A stretch of 64,000 nt of DNA, from positions 152,837 to 216,836 of the forward strand of contig DS999228.1 in NCBI GenBank assembly GCA_000156295.1. The letters run 5' to 3'. A program made the translations under genes and the position numbers. This document shows, piece by piece, positions 18,061 through 28,200 of the stretch. Below the pieces are notes generated by a model. The model had not been told where the DNA came from, did not search any database, and was given only the letters and a program-made list of their open reading frames with translations. Source of the DNA: a marine gamma proteobacterium HTCC2148. GTDB lineage: Bacteria > Pseudomonadota > Gammaproteobacteria > Pseudomonadales > Halieaceae. The stretch's first letter is position 1. The number at the start of each line of letters is the position of its first letter.

Positions 18061-19086
18061 TTGAAAAAGGACACCGAAAACGCCGAAAACCCAGCATTCA
18101 CGGGGGTTTCAGGGAATAGACGCCTTTCTGTGGCCCCGATGATGGACTGGTCCGATCATCACTGCCGCTACTTCTGGCGTCTGTTGAGCAAGCAGGCTCT
18201 GCTGTACACCGAGATGGTGACTACGGGGGCGTTAATACACGGTGACAGGGAACGCTTTCTTCGCTTCAATGCTGAAGAGCATCCGGTCGCCCTGCAACTA
18301 GGAGGGTCAAACCCAAACGATTTGGCCCAGTGTGCACGATGGGCACAGGAATGGCATTACGACGAAGTTAATCTTAACTGCGGCTGTCCCTCTGACCGAG
18401 TGCAATCAGGCATGTTCGGCGCCTGTCTGATGGCGCAGCCTGAACTAGTAGCGGACGGCGTCAAGGCCATGCGAGACGCGACCCTGCTTCCCGTTACCGT
18501 CAAACATCGAATCGGTATCGATGACATGGACTCCTATGAGCAGATGCTTGACTTTGTTGGCCCAGTCGCCGACGCAGGCTGCGAGGTATTTATCGTGCAC
18601 GCTCGCAAGGCCTGGCTGAAGGGACTGTCACCCAAAGAAAACAGGGAGATACCACCACTGGTCTACGACTGGGTCTACCGACTTAAACGTGACCTACCCG
18701 ACCTTGAGATCGTAATTAACGGCGGCATTCAAACGATTGAAGACTGCGAAGATCATCTTGCGCATGTAGACGGCGTAATGATTGGCCGCGAAGCTTATCA
18801 AAACCCCTGGATGTTGGCGGAGGTTGACTCTCGCTTGTTCGGGATAGACAAAGTGGCAGAATCCCGCGATGATGTTCTGCTGGGTCTACTGCCCTATGTG
18901 GAGCAGCAACTGGCTCTCGGTACTCACCTGAATCATATTACCCGCCATATTTTAGGCCTCTATCAGGGCGTTCCGGGCGCACGAAAGTTCAGACGCCACC
19001 TTAGCGAAAATGCGTATAAAAAGGACGCGGGATTGAATGTTTTAATCGACGCTTTTGAAAAAGTGCGTCAGGCAACTCCCGCATGA
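18061..19086 (+). CDS. dusA: tRNA-dihydrouridine(20/20a) synthase DusA
   Basis: The 341-residue protein carries the DusA signature [20 protein letters not shown] near residue 22. It also has the FMN-barrel motifs [20 protein letters not shown] and [20 protein letters not shown] with the catalytic Cys. Further on are [20 protein letters not shown] and [16 protein letters not shown], with [13 protein letters not shown] at the end of the barrel. It reduces U20/U20a in tRNA D-loops using NADPH and FMN. The TTG at 18061 is the apparent start, and the residues before LSVAPMMDW were probably rewritten by past element integration. The 5' end of dusA (around 18130-18150) is the known attachment site for integrative elements. 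Confidence 0.94.
   Translation: MKKDTENAENPAFTGVSGNRRLSVAPMMDWSDHHCRYFWRLLSKQALLYTEMVTTGALIHGDRERFLRFNAEEHPVALQLGGSNPNDLAQCARWAQEWHYDEVNLNCGCPSDRVQSGMFGACLMAQPELVADGVKAMRDATLLPVTVKHRIGIDDMDSYEQMLDFVGPVADAGCEVFIVHARKAWLKGLSPKENREIPPLVYDWVYRLKRDLPDLEIVINGGIQTIEDCEDHLAHVDGVMIGREAYQNPWMLAEVDSRLFGIDKVAESRDDVLLGLLPYVEQQLALGTHLNHITRHILGLYQGVPGARKFRRHLSENAYKKDAGLNVLIDAFEKVRQATPA
18130..18150. other. Probable dusA attachment site (att core region)
   Basis: The bases encoding VAPMMDW (TGGCCCCGATGATGGACTGG, 18131-18150) correspond to the conserved dusA region that integrative elements use as attB, as is known for dusA-associated prophages. An integrase remnant lies immediately upstream. Exact att ends cannot be fixed without an empty-site or second-copy comparison. 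Confidence 0.4.
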
Positions 19087-19123
19087 CTTACATTCACTGA
19101 CAACCTCGACAGGACTAGCACCC

Positions 19124-20077
19124 GTGACAAGCAAGCTAGAGCAACTCAAGACAATGACTGATGTAGTGGCCGATACCGGAGACGTTGAAGCTATAGGCCG
19201 TTTTCAGCCTCTTGATGCCACTACCAACCCTTCCTTACTGCTGAAGGCCGCGGCCCTACCGCACTACGCACAGTTACTGGATAACGCCAAAAGCTGGGCC
19301 AGTACTGAAGGAGGCTCGAATAGTGAGCAACTGAGCAATAGCTGCGACCACTTTGCTGTCGACGTGGGCAAGGAAATCCTTAGAATCATACCGGGACGCA
19401 TTTCTACCGAGGTTGATGCCCGTCTCTCTTTTGATACCGCTGCAACGATGAAGCGCGCCAGAAAGCTAATCGATATGTACGAGGAAGCGGGCATCGGCCG
19501 CGAGCGCATCCTGATCAAGACTGCCTCTACCTGGGAAGGCATTCGGGCTGCAGCCCAATTGGAAAAAGAAGGAATTAATTGTAATCTCACCCTGTTGTTT
19601 GGGTTCGGCCAGGCAGCCGCTTGCGCAGACGCAGGCGTGTTTTTGATCTCGCCCTTTGTCGGCCGTATCTTGGATTGGCACAAGGCAAATACTGACTTGC
19701 AAATTGTGACTCCCCAGGACGACCCCGGCGTGCAGTCCGTTAGCCGCATTTACAACTATTACAAACAGCACGGCTACCAGACCATCGTAATGGGCGCGAG
19801 TTTTCGAAACACCGGAGAAATCGAGTCGCTGGCGGGATGCGATCGTTTGACCATCAGCCCCGCTCTGCTCGAGGAATTAGCCGCCGATGAAGGCGACTTG
19901 CCGCGCCAACTGGAGCCCGACGGCGCGACAACAAGCGTTGCAAAACACAGCCCCCAGGAGCATGACTTCCGCTACGACCTGAACGCCGACGCAATGACTA
20001 CTGAAAAGTTAGCTGAAGGCATTCGCAGCTTTATCGGTGACCAGATAAAGCTGGAACAGCTGATCAGCGACAGATGA
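19124..20077 (+). CDS. talB: Transaldolase
   Basis: Starting from GTG 19124 (AGGA nine bases upstream), the protein is 317 residues, the length of E. coli TalB. It begins [20 protein letters not shown]. The signature [16 protein letters not shown] and the Schiff-base Lys in [16 protein letters not shown] are present, with [20 protein letters not shown] and [12 protein letters not shown] following. It moves a dihydroxyacetone unit between sugar phosphates in the non-oxidative pentose phosphate pathway, in the cytoplasm. A longer frame opening at 19055 overlaps dusA and is not supported. The next gene overlaps its stop by four bases. Confidence 0.95.
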   Translation: MTSKLEQLKTMTDVVADTGDVEAIGRFQPLDATTNPSLLLKAAALPHYAQLLDNAKSWASTEGGSNSEQLSNSCDHFAVDVGKEILRIIPGRISTEVDARLSFDTAATMKRARKLIDMYEEAGIGRERILIKTASTWEGIRAAAQLEKEGINCNLTLLFGFGQAAACADAGVFLISPFVGRILDWHKANTDLQIVTPQDDPGVQSVSRIYNYYKQHGYQTIVMGASFRNTGEIESLAGCDRLTISPALLEELAADEGDLPRQLEPDGATTSVAKHSPQEHDFRYDLNADAMTTEKLAEGIRSFIGDQIKLEQLISDR

Positions 20078-20529
20078 TTAGTGCACTGAAATCACTGTTT
20101 GAAACGCCAGTCCGTGAAACGGAAGTGGCACTAAAGCATCGGCTGCAATTGGCCTCTGCGGCCCTGCTCATTGAGACCGCTCGCGCGGACTTTACCCAGG
20201 ATAAAGTCGAGGAGGAAGCGATGACGTCCTTGCTCTGCTCTACTCTCGAGCTAGCGCAAGAAGAAGTTGAAAAACTGCTGCAGCAGGCAGCTGCAAAGGT
20301 CGATGAATCTATTTCACTGTACGAGTTTACCCGGCTGATCAACGACCACTTCACCGCAGATCAAAAACTGCAATTAGTGGATAACATGTGGGTCGTCGCC
20401 TGGGCGGACAATAATGTCGACAAGTACGAAGAACACCTGATTCGCCAGGTTGCTGATCTTACCTACGTTAGCCATCAGGATTACATCCGCAGCAAGCACA
20501 CAGCCAGGGACAAAACACTCAGACTGTAA
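20074..20529 (+). CDS. TerB-like (tellurite resistance-type) protein
   Basis: This is a small, all-helical, acidic protein of 151 residues. It shows the TerB/DjlA N-terminal pattern: [40 protein letters not shown], then [20 protein letters not shown] followed by [20 protein letters not shown]. The conserved acidic DxxxxxxEE stretches are proposed metal-binding sites in the family. It is cytoplasmic and overlaps the transaldolase stop by ATGA, so it is translationally coupled. The function of stand-alone TerB-like proteins is not established. Confidence 0.85.
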   Translation: MISALKSLFETPVRETEVALKHRLQLASAALLIETARADFTQDKVEEEAMTSLLCSTLELAQEEVEKLLQQAAAKVDESISLYEFTRLINDHFTADQKLQLVDNMWVVAWADNNVDKYEEHLIRQVADLTYVSHQDYIRSKHTARDKTLRL

Positions 20530-20532
20530 AGA

Positions 20533-21015
20533 TTAACCTTGCTCGAGTACTGTCATAAGGTCGTGAAACCTGCTCCTGTTTTCTTCTGACAATCCCATGA
20601 GCACCCGGTGTGCCTCTATCACTTTTTCTTTCACTGTTGATTCATTACCCGCTACCTGGGGAATTTCATCGGCGCTGTCGGGGTTGGAGCAGGTTTCTTC
20701 GCGCAGTTCGAATAAGCGCTGAAAGCCCATGCTTTTGAGTAGACGATTGATTCCGGGGTCGCAGGAAAAAATGGCCGGCTGAAAGTCGAAGCGCTCTTTC
20801 ACCTTGATCGCGAGCTTTGCCAGCAATCCGAGGGTGGTCGAGTCAATACCTTCCACATGACAAAGGTCGACCCAGACACTGGCAAATTCGGGGTCATCAA
20901 ACATTTTTTGAAAATACTCGTCAATCGTGGTGCAAAGACTTAGGCGCACGTCTCCAAGCATACGAATGACGTAAGCACCATTGTGACCAGCCGCTAATAT
21001 TTTGCCTTCGTGCAT
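20533..21015 (-). CDS. STAS-domain anti-anti-sigma factor
   Basis: Starting at ATG 21015 the protein has 160 residues. Residues about 10-105 are a STAS domain, with AYVIRMLGDVRLSLCTTIDE and VWVDLCHVEGIDSTTLGLLA, where the Ser in IDSTTLG is the usual phosphorylation site. A C-terminal acidic helical extension of about 50 residues follows, as in Pseudomonas HsbA. It begins one base after the phosphatase gene ends, so the two form a partner-switch pair: the PP2C phosphatase should dephosphorylate this protein, freeing it to bind an anti-sigma factor. The anti-sigma kinase is not in the window. A longer frame to 21078 overlaps the phosphatase and is rejected. Confidence 0.88.
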   Translation of the reverse strand: MHEGKILAAGHNGAYVIRMLGDVRLSLCTTIDEYFQKMFDDPEFASVWVDLCHVEGIDSTTLGLLAKLAIKVKERFDFQPAIFSCDPGINRLLKSMGFQRLFELREETCSNPDSADEIPQVAGNESTVKEKVIEAHRVLMGLSEENRSRFHDLMTVLEQG

Positions 21016-21016
21016 G

Positions 21017-22198
21017 TCAGTTCCGCTTGCTGATGAACAGCGCGGCAATGTCATCCGGAGCCGTATCAGCCTGGTCAAGCCCCAGACGGGTTACCATTTC
21101 CTCGGGGGAATTGGCTGTTTCCTCGAACACGTTAAGAAAGTATTTCTCTTTTTCTATGAGATTTTTTGGCGGCAGAATCTCCAGAATTCCGTCAGAAAAC
21201 AGGGCGAGCATAAAACTATCGGGCAAATCAATCATGTGCTCTTCGTAGCTGGCATCATCCATTATGCCTACGGCAGAACCTTCGCCACGAAGATAACGGG
21301 CACCGTCTCCAGACACGAGCACTGGCTGCGGCAGATGTCCCGCCACACTGTAGCGCAAATTGTTGCTTTTCATATCCAGTACGCCCACGACCATAGTGGC
21401 AAACTTACCAACCTCCAGGTCCATAACTTCCTTGTTCGCGCGCTTTAGCAACGCCAGGGGGCTGAGAATCGTGTCGTCATTCTGGCGCAAGAAGTCCGAG
21501 CGCTTGCGAGCAAAAAGGTTCTTCAGCAGCACCGTAGTAAAAGCCGAAGAGCTGCCGTGGCCGGAAACATCCGCCATGAAAAAAGTTACAAAATGGTCGC
21601 CGACGGTAAAATAATCGGTAAAGTCGCCACTTAAATAAAGCGACGGAATCACCGTATGACTGAAAACATAGTCATTCAATACCAGCGGGGTTGCTGGCAA
21701 CATGCGCATTTGCACTTGGCGCCCGGCCTGCTGGTCCTGCTCCAGTACGTGGATCGTACCGCGCAATTCGGTATTGGCAGCCTGCAGTCTTTGTCGAGAT
21801 TGCTCCAGCTCTCTACGGACCTGCCGTTGGCGCACGCAGCGGTCCAATGAACGCTGAAGGGCCTCAACATCATCAACAGGGCGGACAAAGAAATCGCTGG
21901 CTCCGAACCGCAGGGCTCTCATCATCCGCGAGGCCTGGGCTTCATCACTAAATAAGATAACGGGAATCTGAACATCCATTTCCTGCAGAGAACGATGCGC
22001 AGAGTCCCAGGTGAGGCCCTCCATATCCATTTCGCAAAGAATCACGTCCAGGTCTGGGCGCGTGCTCAGATACTCCCTCGCAGCATTGGCATCGGTGTAG
22101 TTCTCAGGAGTAAACCCCAGGCTCGAAACCAGGGATGCAAGCGCCTCCAGGCGGGCAGTATCGTGATCGACGACAAGGGCGGTACCGATCGGGTCCAT
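21017..22198 (-). CDS. Receiver-like domain + PP2C (RsbU/SpoIIE) phosphatase
   Basis: From ATG 22198 the protein has 393 residues. Residues 1-125 look like a CheY-type receiver, with the acidic cluster VVDHD. The phosphoacceptor position, however, is Glu (VILCEMDMEG, about residue 56) and the conserved Lys is Arg (DFFVRPVD), so this is probably a pseudo-receiver. A coiled-coil linker (RQVRRELEQSRQRLQAANTE) leads to a PP2C/SpoIIE phosphatase with LSGDFTDYFTVGD, FFMADVSGHGSSSAFTTVLL, LALFSDGILEI and DDIAALF, all metal-binding Asp present. It should dephosphorylate the adjacent STAS protein. A longer frame to 22288 adds an unsupported N terminus. Confidence 0.9.
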   Translation of the reverse strand: MDPIGTALVVDHDTARLEALASLVSSLGFTPENYTDANAAREYLSTRPDLDVILCEMDMEGLTWDSAHRSLQEMDVQIPVILFSDEAQASRMMRALRFGASDFFVRPVDDVEALQRSLDRCVRQRQVRRELEQSRQRLQAANTELRGTIHVLEQDQQAGRQVQMRMLPATPLVLNDYVFSHTVIPSLYLSGDFTDYFTVGDHFVTFFMADVSGHGSSSAFTTVLLKNLFARKRSDFLRQNDDTILSPLALLKRANKEVMDLEVGKFATMVVGVLDMKSNNLRYSVAGHLPQPVLVSGDGARYLRGEGSAVGIMDDASYEEHMIDLPDSFMLALFSDGILEILPPKNLIEKEKYFLNVFEETANSPEEMVTRLGLDQADTAPDDIAALFISKRN

Positions 22199-22327
22199 TG
22201 GTATATTCGTTGACTCTATTGGCCGAGACACTACGCCCAAGAACAGGCACAAGCAACCATCGAAACTCGGGTTTGAGCAGGATTTCACACTTTTACGCAG
22301 GAATTGATAGCAAGGCCCCGAATACCG

Positions 22328-23068
22328 CTAGAACTCTTCGAAATCCTCGCCTTCTTCAAAATCAGAGAATGTGTCCGACACTACCCCATCGTTAACAAAC
22401 GCTTCCCTGTTGGATAGATAGGCGTCACGTACGAAAATGTAACGATCGCCGGTAATGAGGTCATCGGCCTGAAGCAAACGAGAGCGTCCATCGACCAGGC
22501 CAAGCCCCCACAATGAGTTGCGCACGGCCACGCTAGGCATGTAAGTAGGCACAGAGGTGTATGCATCAAAAATGGTTCCAGTGCCACTGCGAATGGTCCT
22601 GGGGCCGAAAAATGGCACCATGAGGTAAGGGCCGGACTCAAAGCCCCAGATAGATAGTGTATGGCCAAAATCCGTACGGTAGGGGCGCACCCCCATGGTC
22701 GTGGCCACGTCGAACAAGCCAACCAGTCCCAGCGTGCTGTTAATAACAAAACGACCAGAGCTTTGCCCGACACCGGCCCAGCGCCACTGTAAGGCCCCAT
22801 TGAGCGCCGAATTGAAGTCATAGAAATTGGCAAACATATTGCCCACACCGCGCTTGGCAAAACCCGGCATCACCCAGTCATAGCCAACCGCTACAGGGCG
22901 AAGGACATACTGGTCGATATTGTCGTTGGCCACGAACATTGCGCGGTTAAAAGACTCAAACGGATCGACATTACGTTCTTTATCCTCAGCGCAGGCCATC
23001 GCGGCGGGGAACGCTAGGATCAAAAAAAGTAAAAGTCGGGGAAGGCTCATTCTTGGAGATTTCTGCAT
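22328..23068 (-). CDS. mlaA: MlaA (VacJ) outer-membrane lipid-asymmetry protein
   Basis: The 246-residue protein begins with a signal peptide (LPRLLLFLILAFPAAMAC), with a Cys after AMA that may be lipidated, although the lipobox is weak. The mature part has the MlaA signatures DPFESFNRAMFVANDNID and VRPYRTDFGHTLSIWGFESG then PYLMVPFFGPRTIRSGTG. With MlaC and MlaFEDB it removes misplaced phospholipids from the outer leaflet of the outer membrane. The C terminus is acidic (FSDFEEGEDFEEF). It follows the hvf operon on the same strand after a 44-bp gap and could be read through from it, but functionally it is unrelated. Confidence 0.92.
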   Translation of the reverse strand: MQKSPRMSLPRLLLFLILAFPAAMACAEDKERNVDPFESFNRAMFVANDNIDQYVLRPVAVGYDWVMPGFAKRGVGNMFANFYDFNSALNGALQWRWAGVGQSSGRFVINSTLGLVGLFDVATTMGVRPYRTDFGHTLSIWGFESGPYLMVPFFGPRTIRSGTGTIFDAYTSVPTYMPSVAVRNSLWGLGLVDGRSRLLQADDLITGDRYIFVRDAYLSNREAFVNDGVVSDTFSDFEEGEDFEEF

Positions 23069-23112
23069 GTCGAATGGGAATGGTACTAGCGGCTTCTGCG
23101 GGTAGCAAGTCC

Positions 23113-23871
23113 TCAGCCAAAGCTCCCGGCAGCCTGCACTACGTCCTTGTCGAGCAGTTCCCTCAATTGAGCAATTCCAAACGCCCGAATCGACTCAAAA
23201 GAGAGTTCCAACTCGGCGGCAAGGGTCTTAAGTACGTCCCCAACCGATAACTGCTCGTTTTCGCGCAACAACTCAAGCAATCGGGCGGTAGCACCATTAA
23301 GCTCGATAAAGCCCACTTTGTCCCCGGCGTCACGATAAACCACCAGGAAAGTGGGAACTTCAGGCATTTCAGGACGATAGCTGGCACCAATTTGATGCAC
23401 CGGGTATTGGTAACTTAATACCCATGCCAGCGGAGACAGGCACAGTTTAGCCTCTTCCAGGTCCTCGATAGTCTGCGGAGGAGGCAGTTCGTCTTCTGCC
23501 ACATCCAGAGCCAATTCCACCCATTCGTAGTGCGCCAGTTCAGCCAAAAAGGGAGGGTCGCAATCGCGCGAGGTGTGCTCAGACATCAGGAAATTGATGA
23601 ACTCCTGGCTAATTTCCAAAAAATACGGTGATTTGCAACGATGACCCTCCATGAACATCCTCACCAACTCTTCCCACTGCTCGGCGTTATAAAGGCTGCG
23701 TAATACGGGAAAGCCGCCACTTATAAAGCCTTCGATGTTGCTGTAGACCAAATCTCGGTAAATCTTCAGTCTGCGCTCTTCTACTCCCCGCGGAGCCGAA
23801 GCTTTTTCCGGGTTGCGTAAGTAAGCCGCCATCTCCAGCTGGGATGCTTTCAGTTCAGGGGCACTCATCAT
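23113..23871 (-). CDS. HvfC/BufC-type DUF2063 protein, RiPP recognition partner
   Basis: The protein has 252 residues. The N-terminal half is the DUF2063 domain (MAAYLRNPEKASAPRGVEER and LKIYRDLVYSNIEGFISGGF, ending in FPVLRSLY). It continues with CKSPYFLEISQEFINFLMSE and FLAELAHYEWVELALDV. The C-terminal half, from about residue 170, resembles a winged-helix/PqqD-like RiPP recognition element (DKVGFIELNGATARLLELLR). In this family it binds the precursor leader and works with the DUF692 enzyme. Its start overlaps the DUF692 gene by ATGA. It is the third and last gene of the operon; no DoxX-type fourth gene follows. Confidence 0.88.
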   Translation of the reverse strand: MMSAPELKASQLEMAAYLRNPEKASAPRGVEERRLKIYRDLVYSNIEGFISGGFPVLRSLYNAEQWEELVRMFMEGHRCKSPYFLEISQEFINFLMSEHTSRDCDPPFLAELAHYEWVELALDVAEDELPPPQTIEDLEEAKLCLSPLAWVLSYQYPVHQIGASYRPEMPEVPTFLVVYRDAGDKVGFIELNGATARLLELLRENEQLSVGDVLKTLAAELELSFESIRAFGIAQLRELLDKDVVQAAGSFG

Positions 23872-24722
23872 TGACCCACCGCTACTTTGTGCCGCTCAGG
23901 CGCCTCTCTCTGCAGGCGCCTGACCTGTTCAACTTCAGCCAACAGCTTTGCCAGAGGAGGCAGATTAAAATCTCTTTCCAGGAGCGTTGGCAGCACCCCG
24001 GTGCGCTGATAGGCCTGCGCGAGAATGTCCCAAACGGGGTCTATAACATCTGCGCCGTGAGTGTCTACCTTCAAGTCGTCGGCTTCATCATAATGCCCGG
24101 CTACATGAATGTAGCGAGCGCGTTCCAATGGCAGGGAATCGAGAAAGGCGATGGGGTCGTAACCGTGATTAATGCTATTCACATAAATATTGTTCACGTC
24201 CAGAAGCAGGTCGCTGCCGCTTTCCGACAACACCGCACTGACGAATTGAGCCTCTGTCATGTCTTGGTGAGGCTGGGCGTAGTAAGAGGCATTCTCCAGT
24301 GCAATTGGCTCCCCTATAATATCCTGAACCTGGCGCACACGAGCGGCGACGTAGTGCACCGCTTCTTCAGTAAAAGGAATGGGCAGCAGGTCATACAAAT
24401 GCCCTTGTGCAGCACAGTAAGTCAGATGTTCGCTGTACAGGGGAACCTCAATCTGATTCATCAGCTCGCGGACTGCGCCTACCAGCTCCTTGTCGAGGGG
24501 ATCCGGGCCGCCGATGTCTAGCGATAACCCGTGAAGAACAATGGGGTAGCGCTCCGCTAGATTGCGGAACTTCCGCCCGAAACGGCCTCCAACGCCAATC
24601 CAGTTCTCCGGCGCCGCTTCCATAAAGTCTACCGAGCCACTCTCCATAGACGAAAGCGGGCCCATCAGGGCCCGCCGTAATCCGAGTCCCGCTCCGCGAA
24701 ACTCGCTGTGTCGCTCAGACAT
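23868..24722 (-). CDS. HvfB/BufB-type multinuclear iron oxidase (DUF692)
   Basis: With the start at ATG 24722 the protein has 284 residues. It is a DUF692 TIM barrel, the family of MbnB and BufB, with candidate iron ligands in the usual places: LHGLSLDIGG, LYSEHLTYC, ALENASYY, LLLDVNNIYVNSINHG, IHVAGHYDEADDLKVDTHG and LLERDFNLP. Family members use a multi-iron centre and oxygen to rearrange Cys residues of a precursor peptide. The ATG shares a base with the precursor's TAA stop (TAATG), so translation is tightly coupled. A longer frame to 24734 would start inside the precursor gene. The substrate is the EGKCG-repeat protein upstream. Confidence 0.93.
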   Translation of the reverse strand: MSERHSEFRGAGLGLRRALMGPLSSMESGSVDFMEAAPENWIGVGGRFGRKFRNLAERYPIVLHGLSLDIGGPDPLDKELVGAVRELMNQIEVPLYSEHLTYCAAQGHLYDLLPIPFTEEAVHYVAARVRQVQDIIGEPIALENASYYAQPHQDMTEAQFVSAVLSESGSDLLLDVNNIYVNSINHGYDPIAFLDSLPLERARYIHVAGHYDEADDLKVDTHGADVIDPVWDILAQAYQRTGVLPTLLERDFNLPPLAKLLAEVEQVRRLQREAPERHKVAVGQ

Positions 24723-25084
24723 TAGCCGCCGCACTTACCCTCGCCGCACTTGCCTTCGCCTTCAGCTTTATCGCCGCCACATTTGCCTTCGCCTTCCGCT
24801 TTATCGCCGCCGCACTTGCCTTCGCTTTCGGCTTTGTCGTCACCGCACTTGCCTTCACCGCACTTGCCTTCGTCCTCAGCTTTTTCGCCGTGAGCACTGT
24901 CGTCGCCGCATTTGCCTTCGCCACACTTGCCTTCTTCATGCTTACTGAAGCTGACCAGGTCATAACCACCGCTGAGCTGTTGCGCTGAGAACGGGTTCAT
25001 CTCTGCGGAAGCCAGAGGCGCGATAGAAGTTGCGAGAAATGCTGCACCCAGAGCGACAGCAAGAGGTTTCTTTGATTGAGCCAT
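24722..25084 (-). CDS. HvfA-type bufferin precursor with eight EGKCG motifs
   Basis: The 120-residue precursor has a signal peptide (MAQSKKPLAVALGAAFLATS to PLASA) followed by a short spacer and a highly repetitive acidic tail. The pentapeptide EGKCG occurs eight times, separated by GDDSAHGEKAED, GDDKAES and GGDKAEGE-type spacers. This is the HvfA layout known from Haemophilus, where the DUF692/DUF2063 pair modifies the Cys of EGKCG into a copper-binding heterocycle. The mature protein should be periplasmic and sequester copper. All eight Cys are in motifs. The repeat makes the opposite strand open as well (see rejected items). The gene is first in a three-gene coupled operon. Confidence 0.93.
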   Translation of the reverse strand: MAQSKKPLAVALGAAFLATSIAPLASAEMNPFSAQQLSGGYDLVSFSKHEEGKCGEGKCGDDSAHGEKAEDEGKCGEGKCGDDKAESEGKCGGDKAEGEGKCGGDKAEGEGKCGEGKCGG

Positions 25085-25257
25085 GATAAATTCCCTGTAT
25101 CTAGTCCGAATAATTTTAGTGTTATACCACGCAAAGGATGCTCTTCATGGCACCGCGTCGTGCAAGGTAAGACCGAGTGTTTCTAAGTAAGTTTCAATGA
25201 CCGGGCGAAACGACTGGTAATTTTTCACACTTTTTCAAAAAACGCAATCCGCTGTGG

Positions 25258-28200
25258 CTAATGTGGGTTTTCATCCAGCCAGCGCTGCACCTCCAGCCAC
25301 TGCTGTTGCAAGCGTTTCTGGGACACTGCCTGACGCGTGCCCAACTGCTGTGCAAACAGGGAAACCCTCAATTCCTCCAGCATCCATCGGTACTGCTTCG
25401 CTGCCGGGCATAAATCAATCAGCTTGTCCCTAGTGTGTGCTGCCTGTTTCATGGGTTCGGCCAGCGACTGCAGCAGCGCCGTATGCTGTTGATCTTTGGG
25501 ATACTGCCCTGACAGCCGCTCAACCCTTTGCAGCGCCGCCTTCATGTAACGGGGGTACTGGTTTAGCCAGTCGGCCGGCGCACCGCTTAAAAAGCCGGAG
25601 GTCACCAGAGCTGCCAGATGCGCGCCGATATCAGTGACACTGTCATTCCATTTGCCCGCGGGCAACGTCGATAATTTATTTCGGACTTGAGCCAACACCC
25701 GTAGGCTATTCAAGACAATCGCCTCAACCTCATTGGCGCGGCTGACCACCTCACCTTTGCCCCGTTTGAGAGTAGACTCAAAATCAGACTGATCCCAGGG
25801 TAATTCATGAGCTAGGTCCATCGCCTGAACAAAGGCTGCATCGATAAGGTCCTCAACCAGCATAGAACGGTCCTGACCTGCGCCCGCCAATACCAGATTG
25901 AACTCATTGCCTCTGAGCAATTGTTTGCGCAAGTACTTCACCGATTGAGCACTGTGTAATCGCAGCAATTTCAGCACTCCATCGCGATGGGCCAAGCGAG
26001 CTGGGCCCGGATAATCGACCAGCTCAATCGCTACACTCTCACCATGGTCAACCAGCGCCGGATAAGACAATATTTCGATGCCAGCCTGACGAAAACGCCA
26101 TTCGCGGGGCAGTTCTCCAAAGTCCCAGCGAATAATCCCTTCCTGTGCAGGAGAGCTGCCTTTATCCACACCAACACTTTGGCGGGTATCGCTGCGAAAC
26201 TGCTCGATCAACTGGCCCAGGTTCCTGCCCTGTTCCAATAAACGGCCCTCGGCATCCACAACCCGAATATTCATTCGATAGAAGTCATCCAGCTTGGCGG
26301 GACTCCAGTCAGCCGGGCTGAGTTGCAATCCACCCAGACTTCCCAGCACACGGGACAGCGCCACCAATAAGTCACTGTCATCAACTTCTAATTGCGCAAG
26401 GGCCTGGTCCACATAATTGGGCACCGGTACGAGACGTTTACGTTTGTCCTTGGGTAAGCCTTTTACAAGGGCAATGCATTTCTCTCGCAGCAAGCCGGGA
26501 ACCAACCAGTCGAAACGAAAACGTGGGACCCGGTTAAGTAATGCAACCGGAACAGTTACCGTTACGCCATCAGCGGCCTTACCCGGCTCGAACTGGTAAC
26601 TAAGGCGAAACTCCAAATCCTGCCACTGTAAATTATCGGGAAACTGGTCTTCCACCTCAGCTCCGGGATCCCTGGCCAACAGCAAGGCCTTATCAAGCCG
26701 CAGACTCTTGTCGCTACCTGGGTTCTTCTTCAGCCAGGATTGCAATCGACCTGCGGTGTAGCAGTCAGTCGGCAGGCGTTCGTTATAAAAGTCGAACAAT
26801 ACCTGCTCATCAACCAACAGATCGCGCCGTCGGACTTTCGATTCCAGTTCTTCAAGCTCTCTTACCAAACGCTGGTTATGCTTCAAAAAAGGAGGGTGCT
26901 GCCGATACTTGCCGGCTACCAGCCCTTCCCGGATCAGCAGTTCGCGCGCTTCAACAGGTGATATCGGTCCATAATGCACCGGACGTTTGTCTGCAATTGT
27001 GAGCCCATAGAGTGACAAGCGCTCCCACGCCATGACTCGACCGCTGCGGGATTGCCAGCGCGGCTGGTAGTAATGTTTTTTCAGTAACCCGGGATTAACG
27101 TCTATGACCCACAGCGGATCAATGCTGGCGACCGTGCGGGCAAACACCTTGGAGGTCTCCACAATTTCAGCGGCCATTAACCACTTGGGGCGCTTGCGTG
27201 ACTGCGATGAACCCGGAAAGATTTGCAGCTTTCGATTTCTCGCTCCCAGGTACTCGCGGTCATCCTGGTGCTGCGCAATATTGCCCAACAGCCCTGCTAG
27301 CAACGCCTGATGAACTGGCTGATAATTTTCCGCTTCAGGCGGCAGCGGCTCTGGGCGTAATTTTTGCTGACGGCACGCAATGGTCAACTGTGAATGTATG
27401 TCTCTCCACTCACGCATTCGCATGAACGACAAAAACTCGCGCTTACACAACTTGCGCAACTGGTTCTGGCTCAGCTCCTGGCGCTGCTCTTCGTAATAAC
27501 GCCAAAGCTGCAGCCACGCCAGGAAATCTGATTTAGGGTGTTTGAAGCGAGCGTGAGCCTGATCTGACTGCTGCTGCTTATCGGACGGTCTGTCCCGAGG
27601 ATCCTGCACTGCCAGGGCGCTGGCGATCACCAGTATTTCCGCCAGGCAGTCTCGTTCGCTTGCGGCCAGTACCATGCGCCCAAGACGCGGATCGACAGGC
27701 AGCCTGGAAAGACGCCGTCCCATCTGAGTCAGCTCACCCTCGGCGGAAACCGCGCCCAATTCCTCCAACAACTTGTACCCGTCGCGCACCATTCGCGGGT
27801 CTGGCGGATTGATGAAAGGAAAATCTTCAATTTCGCCCAGACCCAGATTGAGCATTTGTAAGACGACCGCGGCCAAATTGGTGCGCAGTATCTCGGGGTC
27901 GGTAAACTCCGGGCGCAGATTAAAGTTTTCCTCAGAGTAAAGCCGCAGGCAAACCCCCGCCTCTACTCGCCCACAGCGACCTTGCCGCTGATTGGCGCTG
28001 GCCTGCGATATCGGCTCGATAGGCAGACGCTGGACCTTAGTGCGATAGCTATATCGACTAATACGCGCTTCACCGGGATCAATCACATAACGAATGCCAG
28101 GCACCGTCAGTGAGGTTTCAGCCACATTGGTCGCTAATACGACCCTAAGCCCTCTGCGTTTCGAAATATCAAACACACGATTCTGCTCTGCCTGACTGAG

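Noticed and set aside
24562..24948. 128-codon plus-strand frame with many Arg, Cys and Leu repeats
   Set aside because: It is the antisense of the EGKCG repeat of the precursor gene. The repeat keeps the opposite frame open; there is no ribosome site or sensible protein.
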